Below are positions 45,475-53,143 of a DNA stretch of 64,000 bases, in pieces. The DNA lies in NCBI RefSeq assembly GCF_011839805.1, contig NZ_VWPY01000004.1, forward strand, positions 1 to 64,000, written 5' to 3'. Position 1 is the first letter of the stretch. The number at the start of each line of letters is the position of its first letter. The stretch comes from Kineococcus rubinsiae (lineage in GTDB: Bacteria > Actinomycetota > Actinomycetes > Actinomycetales > Kineococcaceae). The translations under genes were made by a program, and so were the position numbers. Below the pieces are notes generated by a model. That model worked only from the letters and a program-made list of their open reading frames with translations. It searched no databases and was not told the DNA's origin.

Positions 45475-46110
45475 GTGACCCGCACGCTCCGCGCCACCGC
45501 CCTCGCGGCCCTCGCCGTCGTCCTGACCGCCGCGCCCGCCCAGACCGGAACCGCGGGCCGCGGCGCCGGAGACGCCGTCACCGTGCGGGAGAGCCGGGTG
45601 GAGCTGACGCCCCCGCTGGCGACCCGCCCGATGGACGAGCAGTGCGCCGTCGGCGGGTTCAACCACCCGTTCTGCGGGCGCGTGGTCCTCGACGTGACGC
45701 TCGCCGGGTTCGACGCCTACGGGGGCGTCCCGGTCTGCACCGACCCGGACGACTGCTCCGCCGAGGCGCCGCTGGCGACCTCCACCGGGGGCCGCGCGCG
45801 GGTGGACGTGCTGGTCCGCTGCGCGGGTGAGTGGTTCCCCCGCGTGCGGTCGCTGCCCGTCGTCGTCGAGGCCGGTCCCGGTCCCTCCGACGTCTCCCCC
45901 GCGAGCCGGGTCGACAGCGACGCGGCGCGGCTCGTGTTCTCGTTCCTCCTGCCCAGCCCCTCGGAGATCGGCGCCTGCGGCCCCGGCGCCACGCTGCTGG
46001 GCGCCGAGGTGGTGCGCTCGCTGAGCCTGGAGTTCACGGGCGCCGCCGCCGGGGTCCCGTCCTGGACCACGCGTCTGCCGGGCGTGCACCGGGTTCCGCT
46101 GGGCCGCTGA
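45475..46110 (+). CDS. Secreted protein, uncharacterised family, paralogue of the gene at 49897
   Basis: 211 residues with a signal peptide (LRATALAALAVVLTAAPAQT, likely cleaved after APA or nearby). The mature part has about six Cys. It shares with the protein at 49897 the pattern TRPM-x(2)-(E)-[12 protein letters not shown]-(V/I)-P-x-C, (R/V)-V-(D/E)-VLVRC-(A/G)-GEW-(F/L)-PRVRSL and F-G/I-x-C-x-PG near the end. I recognise no known domain. Start GTG. Each paralogue stands as a single gene, one on either side of the sulfur operon. Confidence 0.75.
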   Translation: MTRTLRATALAALAVVLTAAPAQTGTAGRGAGDAVTVRESRVELTPPLATRPMDEQCAVGGFNHPFCGRVVLDVTLAGFDAYGGVPVCTDPDDCSAEAPLATSTGGRARVDVLVRCAGEWFPRVRSLPVVVEAGPGPSDVSPASRVDSDAARLVFSFLLPSPSEIGACGPGATLLGAEVVRSLSLEFTGAAAGVPSWTTRLPGVHRVPLGR

Positions 46111-46158
46111 CCCGCGCGGTGGTGACGAGTCGACGGTCCTCCGGCGTCGACCGGCTCC

Positions 46159-47472
46159 TCAGAAGTCGAACAGGTTGCCCCGCAGGCCCCCACCGCCGAA
46201 CTCGCGGCGCAGCACGCCGCGCCGGCGCAGGACCGGGACCAGCTCGTCGAGCACCCGGTGCACGGTCACGGGGTGCAGGTCGCCCGAGAACAGGAACCCG
46301 TCGTTGTCGGCGTCCTCGCCGAGCTCCTCGACGAAGTCGGCGAACTCCTCCGCCGTCCCGACGAAGCCCGCCCGCTCGCTGACGCGGCCCTTGCGGGCCT
46401 TGCGGGTGAGCACCTCCCGCAGCGGGGTCGAGGCGCCGTCGTCGCCGAGCAGCCCGCGGATCGTGCCGCGCGAGACGTGGTCGCCGAACACCGCGGGGTC
46501 GACCGGGGCGTCGAGCGGCAGGACGGTGAGGTCGGTCTCGAGGTCGCTGGAGAACCCCTCCGCGACCTGGCGCAGCACCGCCTCGGACGGGTGGCGCGAG
46601 GTGTGGACGACGCGGTCGGCCTCCTCGGCGCTCGGCACGATCTCGGGCTTGACGACGAACAGGACGCGCAGGTCGCCCGCCTTGCGGCCGGCCGGGGCGG
46701 CCGCGTCGAGCACCTTCTCGCGGTAGTCCCGGACGCTGCCCGCGTCCAGCGGCGCGAGGGCCAGCTGCACGTCGGAGCGGGTTCCCGCGAAGGCCAGCCC
46801 GCGCGGGGATCCCCCGGGGGACACCACGACCGGGTCGCCGTCCTCGAACGGCAGGGCGTTCAGGGGGCCGGCGACCGTGAAGTGCTCGCCGGCGTGGCGG
46901 AACGGGCGGATGCGGTCGCCGTCGGCGAAGCGGCCCGAGACGGGGTCGGCGATCAGCGCCTCCTCGTCCCAGCTGTGCCAGAGCCGGCGCACGACGTCGA
47001 TCCACTCCTCGGCGCGGTCGTACGCCGCGCCGTGGGGCAGGGGTTCGAGCCCGACGTGCCGGGCGCTGCCGACGTCCGTCACGAGGTTGATGCCGAACCG
47101 GCTGCCGGAGAGGTGCTGCAGCGTCGCGGCCTGGCGGGCCGCGAGGTAGGGCGGGGTGACGCCCGCGTTGACGGTCGGGACCAGGCCGAGGTTCGTCGTG
47201 GCCTCGAACAGGTAGGGCGCCAGCAGGAGCGGGTCGTGCTTGGGGCCGCCGTAGGCGGAGCGCACCCGCAGGCCCAGCGTGTCGTCGTCGCCGAGCGACA
47301 GCGCGTCCTCCATCACCACGAGGTCCAGGCCCGCCTGGTCGAGCTCCCGCGCCGCCTGCTGGTACAGCTGCGGCCGCGTCCACCGGTAGTCCCAGTCCTG
47401 GGCGGGGTGGCCCCAGCCCTGCGGCCCGAACCCCCGCGAGAAGAACCACCCGAAGTGCTGCAACCGGCCCAC
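46159..47472 (-). CDS. FMNH2-dependent monooxygenase, NtaA/SnaA/DszA group
   Basis: 437 residues, luciferase-like TIM barrel. The N-terminus GRLQHFGWFFSRGFGPQGWG and QDWDYRWTRPQLYQQAARELDQAGL, and SGSRFGINLVTDVGSARHVG, are characteristic of the nitrilotriacetate/DBT-sulfone/dimethylsulfide monooxygenase subgroup. Such enzymes need a separate flavin reductase, and none is encoded next to it. It follows metY by 3 bp, with GGAGGG inside the metY end as its Shine-Dalgarno, so it falls under the SAM riboswitch. That suggests it releases sulfur from an organosulfur compound for MetY to use; the substrate is unknown. Confidence 0.88.
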   Translation of the reverse strand: MGRLQHFGWFFSRGFGPQGWGHPAQDWDYRWTRPQLYQQAARELDQAGLDLVVMEDALSLGDDDTLGLRVRSAYGGPKHDPLLLAPYLFEATTNLGLVPTVNAGVTPPYLAARQAATLQHLSGSRFGINLVTDVGSARHVGLEPLPHGAAYDRAEEWIDVVRRLWHSWDEEALIADPVSGRFADGDRIRPFRHAGEHFTVAGPLNALPFEDGDPVVVSPGGSPRGLAFAGTRSDVQLALAPLDAGSVRDYREKVLDAAAPAGRKAGDLRVLFVVKPEIVPSAEEADRVVHTSRHPSEAVLRQVAEGFSSDLETDLTVLPLDAPVDPAVFGDHVSRGTIRGLLGDDGASTPLREVLTRKARKGRVSERAGFVGTAEEFADFVEELGEDADNDGFLFSGDLHPVTVHRVLDELVPVLRRRGVLRREFGGGGLRGNLFDF

Positions 47473-47475
47473 GCC

Positions 47476-48942
47476 TCAGCCCTCCAGCGCGGGGGCGAGC
47501 ACGAGCGCGGCGAGGTCGTCGGCCCCCTCGTGGAGGTCGCGGTCGTGGGCTCCCTCGTCCGCGGCCAGCACCGTGCGCGCCGCGGCCAGCCCGCGCCGCA
47601 GGTCCTCGAGGAGGTCCTCGGGTTCCTCCAGCCCGATCGAGAGCCGGACGAGCCCGGGCCAGATGCCGCCGGCGAGGCGCTCGGCCTCGGTCCGGTGCGC
47701 GTGCGTCGTGGACGCGGGGTGCAGGACGAGGGAGCGCACGTCGCCGATGTGCGTCATCCGGCTGAACAGCTCGACGGCGTCCACGAAGCGCTGCGCCGCA
47801 GCCTCTCCGCCGGCGAGGGTGATGCCGAACACGGAACCGGCGCCGCGGGGCAGGTAGCGCCGGGCCAGGTCGTGCGACGGGCTGGAGGTCAGCCCCGCGT
47901 GGTCGACCGCGACGACCTCGGGCTGCTGCTCCAGCCACTGCGCCAGCAGCAGCGCGGTCGCGCTGTGGCGCGCGACCCGCAGCGACAGCGTCTCGATCCC
48001 CTGCTGCAGCAGGAAGGCGTTCAGCGGCGACATGGTCGGCCCGAGCCGCGCGGCGATCACGGCGCGCGTGTACTCGACGTAGGCGCGCGGGCCGTACCGC
48101 TCGGTCCAGCTGCGGCCCGCAAGCGCGCGCGAGGGTGCGGTGAGGTGGGAGGAGCGGCCGGGCACGGCCGCGTGGTCGAACCCCTCACCCGTCACGAGCA
48201 CCCCGCCCAGCGAGGCCCCGTGCCCCGCGAGGAACTTGCTGGCCGAGTGCACGACGACGTCCGCGCCGTGCTCCAGCGGGCGCAGCAGGTACGGCGTCGC
48301 GAGGGTGTTGTCGACGACCAGCGGAGCCCCGTGCGCGTGCGCCACACCGGCCACGCCCGCGACGTCGAGGACGTCGTTCTTGGGGTTCGGGATCGACTCC
48401 CCGAACAGCGCGCGCGTGGTGGGCCGCAGCTTCGCGCGCCACTCGTCGAGGTCGCGCGGGTCCTCGACGAAGTCGACCTCGATGCCGAAGCGGGCGAAGT
48501 TCTCGCGGAACAGCCCGCGGGTGCCCTCGTAGAGGCTGGCGGAGGACAGCAGGTGGTCACCGGACTGCAGCAGCCCCAGCAGGGCCACGGTGATGGCGGC
48601 CTGGCCGCTGCCGACGAGGATCGCGTCGACCCCGCCCTCCAGGCGCGCGAGGCGCCGCTCCACGGCCGCGTTCGTGGGGTTGGCGTTGCGGGAGTAGGTG
48701 TAGCCGTCGTCGTCCCCGGCGAAGCGGGCCCGCGCGTCGGCGAAGCTCTCGAACACGAAACCGGCGGTCAGGTAGATGGGCGCCACCCGGGCGCCGAAGC
48801 CGGCGTCCGGCAGGTCCCCGCCGTGCACCTGCTGGGTGGCGAACCCCGCGCCGGCGGCCAGGCCGGGAGGGGTGGACGGCAGGCCTGAGGACGGGGCTGC
48901 GGACGGTGCCGGAGACGGAGCGGGGGACGGCAGACGGGACAC
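47476..48942 (-). CDS. metY: O-acetylhomoserine aminocarboxypropyltransferase (sulfhydrylase)
   Basis: 488 residues from GTG 48942 (VSRLPSPAP) with GAGAGG 8 nt upstream. PLP lysine in VVVHSASKFLAGHGASLGG; TYSRNANPTNAAVERRLARL and GDVRSLVLHPASTTHAHRT are typical of the MetY branch. It converts O-acetylhomoserine plus sulfide to homocysteine. The C-terminal 40 residues past the family end are acidic and possibly disordered. The frame stays open upstream to an ATG in the riboswitch P1 stem, but this 94-codon stretch looks like leader RNA. Control is by the SAM-I riboswitch, and possibly by a leader peptide. Confidence 0.93.
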   Translation of the reverse strand: MSRLPSPAPSPAPSAAPSSGLPSTPPGLAAGAGFATQQVHGGDLPDAGFGARVAPIYLTAGFVFESFADARARFAGDDDGYTYSRNANPTNAAVERRLARLEGGVDAILVGSGQAAITVALLGLLQSGDHLLSSASLYEGTRGLFRENFARFGIEVDFVEDPRDLDEWRAKLRPTTRALFGESIPNPKNDVLDVAGVAGVAHAHGAPLVVDNTLATPYLLRPLEHGADVVVHSASKFLAGHGASLGGVLVTGEGFDHAAVPGRSSHLTAPSRALAGRSWTERYGPRAYVEYTRAVIAARLGPTMSPLNAFLLQQGIETLSLRVARHSATALLLAQWLEQQPEVVAVDHAGLTSSPSHDLARRYLPRGAGSVFGITLAGGEAAAQRFVDAVELFSRMTHIGDVRSLVLHPASTTHAHRTEAERLAGGIWPGLVRLSIGLEEPEDLLEDLRRGLAAARTVLAADEGAHDRDLHEGADDLAALVLAPALEG

Positions 48943-49091
48943 GGGGAGGACCTCTCGGGACGCGGTCGCGCGCAGAGCAGGGCAGGGCAGCGCGACGGGA
49001 GCAGGGGGTCGCCCGGCGGGCGGCAGCGCGGCCGGGCGGGACGCCGGCGCCGGGCAGGCGGCGACGTCGGTGGGTCGGTGGAGCGGGCGCG
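48943..49091 (-). other. GC-rich leader between the leader peptide and metY
   Basis: 149 nt of untranslated leader with several self-complementary GC-rich stretches (for example around GCCCGGCGCCGGCG). Alternative hairpins controlling metY are possible, but I could not define a specific terminator/antiterminator pair. Confidence 0.4.
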
Positions 49092-49211
49092 TCAGCCCCG
49101 ACAGGTCCCACCGGCCGTGCGGCGCAGGTCGAGGTGCAACCGCCGGGAGAGGTGCGTCACCACGGGGGCGACGAGGGGTGCGGGGCGCTGGGCGACGACG
49201 AGCTGGACCAC
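49092..49211 (-). CDS. Putative 39-residue sulfur-metabolism leader peptide
   Basis: GTG start 49211 with GGAGGAG 4 nt upstream; stop TGA at 49092. The C-terminal half reads VTHLSRRLHLDLRRTAGGTCRG. This matches a type of actinobacterial leader peptide found upstream of sulfur genes, with a basic run, a H-x-D-L core and a Cys close to the stop. The ribosome-binding site lies just past the 3' strand of the riboswitch P1 stem. A later GTG in the same frame (VTHLSRR) has no Shine-Dalgarno. If real, it would sense cysteinyl-tRNA or ribosome stalling, and then influence metY. Confidence 0.6.
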   Translation of the reverse strand: MVQLVVAQRPAPLVAPVVTHLSRRLHLDLRRTAGGTCRG

Positions 49212-49220
49212 GGAACTCCT

Positions 49221-49302
49221 CCATCGGCTTGGCGGTAGCACCAACCCCGGGGGGCGGTTGCTGCGGCGTCGTCGAGCCAAGTCTCTCGGCCGCTCTGGAT
49301 GG
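49221..49302 (-). promoter_or_regulatory. SAM-I (S-box) riboswitch
   Basis: On the minus strand: P1 CCATC/GATGG encloses AGAGCGGCCGAGAGACTTGGC, the kink-turn and pseudoknot region GACGACGCCGCAGCAACC, a GC-rich P3 (CCCCCCGGGG) and GGTTGGTGCTACCGCCA. The GCAACC and GGTGCTA landmarks are S-box hallmarks. It lies upstream of metY and the monooxygenase, so high SAM should switch both off. Confidence 0.88.
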
Positions 49303-49369
49303 TGAGCCCAGTGGACGCCACCGCCGGGTGCGGTGTCAAGCGCTTCACCCGGGTGGGGGCGGGTGCGGC

Positions 49370-49759
49370 TCAGCGCACCCGGCGCACGCGGATCGGCCCC
49401 TTGGCCGTCGACGGGTCGACGACCCGGCCGCCCTGGGTGATCTCCGCCTCGCCCGCGGCGACCATGCGGCGGGCCGCGGCCCGCGCGGGTTCCATGAGGT
49501 CGCGCCACTCGTCGCCGCCCACGGCGCGGGCCACCTCGCTGGGGCACACGGTGGCCGAGGCCGCGCGCGCGGCGAGCAGCTCGCGCAGCGCCGCGTCGAG
49601 GGAGGCGTCCACGCCGGCCCCCGCGCCCTTGGAGCGGCGGCGGCAGGCGTCGGAGCAGTAGCGGACCTCGTCCCAGCTGCGCTCCCACTTCTTGCGCCAG
49701 GTGATCGTGCGGCCGCAGACGGCGCAGTCCTTGGTGGGCAGCGTCTTCGCAGGACTCAC
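49370..49759 (-). CDS. DUF2256-DUF3253 fusion protein
   Basis: 129 residues from GTG 49759 with GGGGGAGGG upstream. The N-terminal 40 residues are a DUF2256-type zinc ribbon ([20 protein letters not shown] then [11 protein letters not shown], four Cys). The C-terminal 85 residues match DUF3253 (winged-helix-like: [20 protein letters not shown], then [20 protein letters not shown]). Both are small families of unknown function and the fusion suggests nucleic-acid binding. It lies just upstream of the riboswitch on the same strand, but probably has its own transcript. Confidence 0.8.
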   Translation of the reverse strand: MSPAKTLPTKDCAVCGRTITWRKKWERSWDEVRYCSDACRRRSKGAGAGVDASLDAALRELLAARAASATVCPSEVARAVGGDEWRDLMEPARAAARRMVAAGEAEITQGGRVVDPSTAKGPIRVRRVR

Positions 49760-49896
49760 GCCACGCCCTCCCCCTGTGGGCCGCCCGGTCGCCGCCGTCA
49801 GCAGCTGAACACCGGCCCGGGGCGCTCGCAACCGGACGGGGGTGACTTCTGCGGAACCCCCCGCCCGGTCGTCACTCAAATGGCACCATCGGTAAC

Positions 49897-50550
49897 ATGC
49901 TGCAACGACGCGTCCTGGCGGTGCTGGGCCTGCTCACCGTCCTGCCCGCGACCCTGGCGACCGCGGCCGCCGCGACGCCGGCCGCCACCACGAGCCCCGG
50001 CACCGGACTGCGGGTGACGTCGGCGAGCGTGCAGACGTTCCCCCCGGCCCAGACCCGGCCCATGACCGACGAGTGCTTCGCCGGGCGCAGCGCGGCGAAC
50101 TGCGGGTTCGGGATCATCGAGGTCACCCTGGCGGGCTTCGACGCCTACGGCGGGATCCCCGACTGCGCCACCGAGTACACCACCGCCTGCGAGCTGCCCG
50201 TCGCCGAGGTCGTGGAGACCGTCGGCACCCGCGTCGAGGTCCTCGTGCGCTGCGGCGGCGAGTGGCTGCCCCGCGTGCGCAGCCTCAAGGTCAGCAGCGA
50301 CCCGGGGTCGCAGCAGTGGGCGGCGACGGTCGGCCCGTGGAACCGCCGGGACAGCGACACCGCGACGGTGAAGGCGGAGTTCGCGCTGCCGCCGCCCAGC
50401 AGCTTCGGCGCCTGCGCCCCCGGGAAGCCCGTCACCTTCCTCGGCGCCGTCGCCCGCAGGGTCACCGTGGGCTGGAGCAGCGAGACCGCGACCGTCCCCG
50501 ACGGCCGCGCGACCCTCTCGGGCGTGTACCGCTTCGCCGCTCAGCGCTGA
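49897..50550 (+). CDS. Secreted protein, uncharacterised family, paralogue of the gene at 45475
   Basis: 217 residues. Signal peptide [21 protein letters not shown]. The mature protein carries paired Cys ([41 protein letters not shown]), consistent with disulfides. Shared motifs with the 45475 product include [16 protein letters not shown] and GEW-PRVRSL. No known fold recognised; a small beta-rich exported domain is likely. It overlaps the convergent sucrase/ferredoxin-like gene by 10 bp. Confidence 0.75.
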   Translation: MLQRRVLAVLGLLTVLPATLATAAAATPAATTSPGTGLRVTSASVQTFPPAQTRPMTDECFAGRSAANCGFGIIEVTLAGFDAYGGIPDCATEYTTACELPVAEVVETVGTRVEVLVRCGGEWLPRVRSLKVSSDPGSQQWAATVGPWNRRDSDTATVKAEFALPPPSSFGACAPGKPVTFLGAVARRVTVGWSSETATVPDGRATLSGVYRFAAQR

Positions 50551-51491
50551 GCGGGCCCCGGCTCCACGGCGGTCGCGGGGGCGGCCGCGACGTCCAGGGA
50601 CACCAGCTCCCAGGTCCGCGCGTGGTTCGGCACGGCGGCCGAGCAGGTCAGCCGCTGCGCCGGGGCCCGCCCCTCGCGCACGACCGCGACCAGCGCGCCG
50701 GCGCCGGAGCGGAACTCCACGCGCCAGGTGCCGGCCTGCCCTGCGACGGCCTCCGTCCGCGCCGGGCGCAGCGCGTCGACGGCGTCCAGTCCCCGCGCAC
50801 GCCGGACCAGGACGTCGGCCGCCTGGACGAGCACCGGGTCGCAGCTGCGCCCCCGCAGCTTCTCGACGAGCACGCGGTCCTCGCGCAGCGCGGTGACGAC
50901 CGCGCCCGCGTCGGAGGGGTCGACCCGGCCGTGCAGGATCCCGCTGGGCAGCGCGAGCACCGACGCCGCGAACCGGTCGCCGCCCAGGTGCGAGCACTCC
51001 CACACCTCGTCGGGGGCGAGCTCGGCGAGCGCCGCGGCCACCGGACGCCCGCGCATCGCGCAGCACCAGTCCTTGCGCCCGTGCGTGCAGACCAGCAGGA
51101 GCGGGTCCGCGTGCCGGCTCCAGCCGTCGTCCGCGACGACCGCCGCGGCGAGGTCGGCCACGGCGACCCGGCGCGTCAGGACACCGGCCCCGCCGCGCCG
51201 GCAGTCCACGAGGAAGACCCGCCGGTCCTGCGCGGGGTCGCGGCGGGCCGCGTCCGGGCGCCGGATGAGCAGCAGCTTGACGCCGCGGGCGGCGGCGGCG
51301 GCGCGCAGCTGCCCCGTGAGCTCGTCGCCGAGCCGGGAGGCGGGCACACCGCCCTCGCCCCAGGGGCCGGGCTCCTCCACGAGGAGGTGGCCCCGCACCG
51401 CCGTGGCCGTGCCCAGCACGGGTTCGGCGTCCTCCTGCGAGCGGGCGGCGCAGGAGAAGCGCTGCGCCGGCAGCTCCTCGAGGACGCTCAG
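50541..51491 (-). CDS. Sucrase/ferredoxin-like family protein
   Basis: About 316 residues, thioredoxin-fold ferredoxin family (PF06999 type). The first Cys is near residue 14 (AQRFSCAARS), and the main cluster motif is VCTHGRKDWCCAMRGRP, with ECSHLGGDRFAASV after it. Family members bind a [2Fe-2S]-like cluster or act in redox; function unknown. No ATG, GTG or TTG fits the conserved N-terminus. A CTG at 51491 overlaps the JmjC-gene stop (CTGA) and has GGGGGAG 5 nt upstream, so I use it; GTG 51419 is the next normal start. Third gene of the peptide-JmjC operon. Confidence 0.75.
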   Translation of the reverse strand: MSVLEELPAQRFSCAARSQEDAEPVLGTATAVRGHLLVEEPGPWGEGGVPASRLGDELTGQLRAAAAARGVKLLLIRRPDAARRDPAQDRRVFLVDCRRGGAGVLTRRVAVADLAAAVVADDGWSRHADPLLLVCTHGRKDWCCAMRGRPVAAALAELAPDEVWECSHLGGDRFAASVLALPSGILHGRVDPSDAGAVVTALREDRVLVEKLRGRSCDPVLVQAADVLVRRARGLDAVDALRPARTEAVAGQAGTWRVEFRSGAGALVAVVREGRAPAQRLTCSAAVPNHARTWELVSLDVAAAPATAVEPGPAQR

Positions 51492-52771
51492 GAGGACTCC
51501 CCCGCGACCGGCAGCAGGACGTGCTCGCGCAGCAGCCGGCGCAGCAGGACGAGCGCGTCGCCGACGTCGAGGGCGGGGGCCGCGGCGGCCACCTGCGCGG
51601 GTGAGGTGGTGGCGCTGTCCAGGACGTGCTCCAGCGCGGGGCGCACCCAGCCCGGGAACGACACGCGGCGGTCGGGCAGGACGAGCTCGACGACGTCGGG
51701 ACCCTCCTGCAGCCGCGTCCGCAGGCCGCGGCGGCGGCGCAGATGCGTGTCTGCCGCCAGGGCCCGCACTGTCGCGTCCTGGGCGAGCGGGCCGACGGGC
51801 TCGGCGGGGACGGCCCCGGCACGACGGCGCTCGACGAGGCGCCGGACCGCGGCGTCGTCGAGGTTCTCGAGCCAGCGCGCGGCCGCGGCGCGGAAACCCG
51901 CCACGTCCAGGTCCCCGTCGGGCAGCGGGAGCGCGCGGCGCAGTTCCACGTCGTCGTGCCCGGCGGAGGCCACGGCGTCGGTGAGGACGTCGGCCCAGGT
52001 GGTGGCCAGCAGGCCGATCGTCAGGTGCACCGAGCGGTCGTCGGCCGTGCGCGCCGAGTGCAGCCAGCCGCGCGGGAGGTACAGCGCGTCCCCGGGTTCG
52101 AGGACCGTGTCGATGACCGGCGCCCGCCCCGCGACCGGGTCCGGGCCGAGCATCGTGGTCGGCTGCGACTTCACGGGCAGCTCGACGACGGGCGGGTGGA
52201 TCGTCCAGTGCTTGCGCCCGGCGACCTGGAGCACGACGACGTCGTGGGTGTCGTGGTGGGGCTTGAACCCCTGCGCCCCGGGCGGGGTGACGTAGACGTT
52301 CACCTGGCACTGGTGCCCGAGCTCCGCGGCCAGGTCGCGGCAGAAGCCGGCCAGCGGCGGGAACGTGCGGTGCAGGGCCTGCAGGACGATCGTCGCGCCG
52401 TCGGCGTAGGCGCGGGCGATCCCGTCGCTGTCGGGCAGGTCGCTCAGCTGCTGGTTCCCGGCGACGGCCTGGCGGGTGAAGCTGCTGCGCGGCAGCCCCT
52501 TCCCGTCCTTGACCATCGTGAAGAAGGGGGTGCGCAGGGCGCGGGGGCCCAGCAGCTCGTCGACGGCGGCCGCGGAGAACAGGTCGTCGAAGTCGGCGCG
52601 CCCGCCCTGCGCCACGCGCTCGGCGGCCCGCACCAGCAGGGGTGCGGTGTTCCAGTGCTCGGTGGGCAGCGCCGCGGCGGCCGCCCCGAAGCAGCGGCCG
52701 AGCGGGGAACCCGGCACCGCCCCCGCGACGTCGTCGGCGGGGGCGGTGCGGGCGGAGGACGTCAGGGTCAC
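51488..52771 (-). CDS. JmjC/cupin-4 family 2-oxoglutarate oxygenase
   Basis: 427 residues. The Fe(II) facial triad is recognisable: HxD in KPHHDTHDVVVLQV and the distal His in LPRGWLHSARTADD; KHWTIH and YVTPPGAQGF flank it as in the RoxA/YcfD (ribosomal oxygenase) fold. LTIGL and a C-terminal helical dimerisation/winged-helix-like region follow. Relatives hydroxylate protein side chains. Its GTG start overlaps the stop of the acidic repeat peptide gene by 4 bases, which makes that peptide the natural substrate candidate. Confidence 0.85.
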   Translation of the reverse strand: MTLTSSARTAPADDVAGAVPGSPLGRCFGAAAAALPTEHWNTAPLLVRAAERVAQGGRADFDDLFSAAAVDELLGPRALRTPFFTMVKDGKGLPRSSFTRQAVAGNQQLSDLPDSDGIARAYADGATIVLQALHRTFPPLAGFCRDLAAELGHQCQVNVYVTPPGAQGFKPHHDTHDVVVLQVAGRKHWTIHPPVVELPVKSQPTTMLGPDPVAGRAPVIDTVLEPGDALYLPRGWLHSARTADDRSVHLTIGLLATTWADVLTDAVASAGHDDVELRRALPLPDGDLDVAGFRAAAARWLENLDDAAVRRLVERRRAGAVPAEPVGPLAQDATVRALAADTHLRRRRGLRTRLQEGPDVVELVLPDRRVSFPGWVRPALEHVLDSATTSPAQVAAAAPALDVGDALVLLRRLLREHVLLPVAGESS

Positions 52772-53004
52772 GCGCCCGCGGCGTCCGAACCAGCGGGGTC
52801 GGAACCGGCGGGGTCGACCTGGGTGGAGTCGCTGTCGCCGGCGTCGGAGTCCCCGCCCTCGCCGCCCGCGGGGTCCGAGCCCGCCGGGTCCGAACCCGCC
52901 GGGTCGACCTGCGTGGCGTCGCTGTCGCCGGCGTCCGCGTCGCCGCCCGTGGTCTGGGCGGAGGTGCCGGTCGTGGTGATGTCGTCGTCGCTGAGGCTGC
53001 TCAT
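52768..53004 (-). CDS. Small acidic repeat peptide, candidate modified-peptide precursor
   Basis: 78 residues, ATG start. The N-terminal 20 residues (MSSLSDDDITTTGTSAQTTG) precede two near-identical acidic blocks: residues 21-47, with DSDATQVDPAGSDPAGSDPA, and 51-77, with DSDSTQVDPAGSDPAGSDAA. There is no Cys, Lys, Arg or His at all. Codon third positions are almost all G/C, as in real genes here. The stop overlaps the oxygenase start (GTGA). No signal peptide. The leader-plus-repeat structure beside a modifying-type oxygenase is RiPP-like, but no product is known to me. Upstream, GACGCT 6-7 nt before the ATG may be a weak -10. Confidence 0.75.
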   Translation of the reverse strand: MSSLSDDDITTTGTSAQTTGGDADAGDSDATQVDPAGSDPAGSDPAGGEGGDSDAGDSDSTQVDPAGSDPAGSDAAGA

Positions 53005-53143
53005 GGCGCAAGCGTCGCACCACCGCGCCGGACGGGCACCTCCGGCCCCGGGAACACCGGTGGGCGATCGCGGAAACCCTGCGCAGCGGGGTCGTGCGCT
53101 GCCATGATCGCGGGACTCGACGACGAGCAACCGGAGGCCTCCC

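Noticed and set aside
47476-49224. A 582-codon version of MetY starting at an ATG inside the riboswitch
   Set aside because: The extra 94 codons read through the riboswitch P1 stem and leader, have a composition of random Pro/Arg/Ala, and no homology. GTG 48942 has a good ribosome-binding site and the family N-terminus.
52793-52990. DNA repeats in the peptide gene as a CRISPR or tandem non-coding repeat
   Set aside because: The repeats are short, in frame, imperfect at third positions and keep the amino-acid pattern, so selection on protein is more likely.
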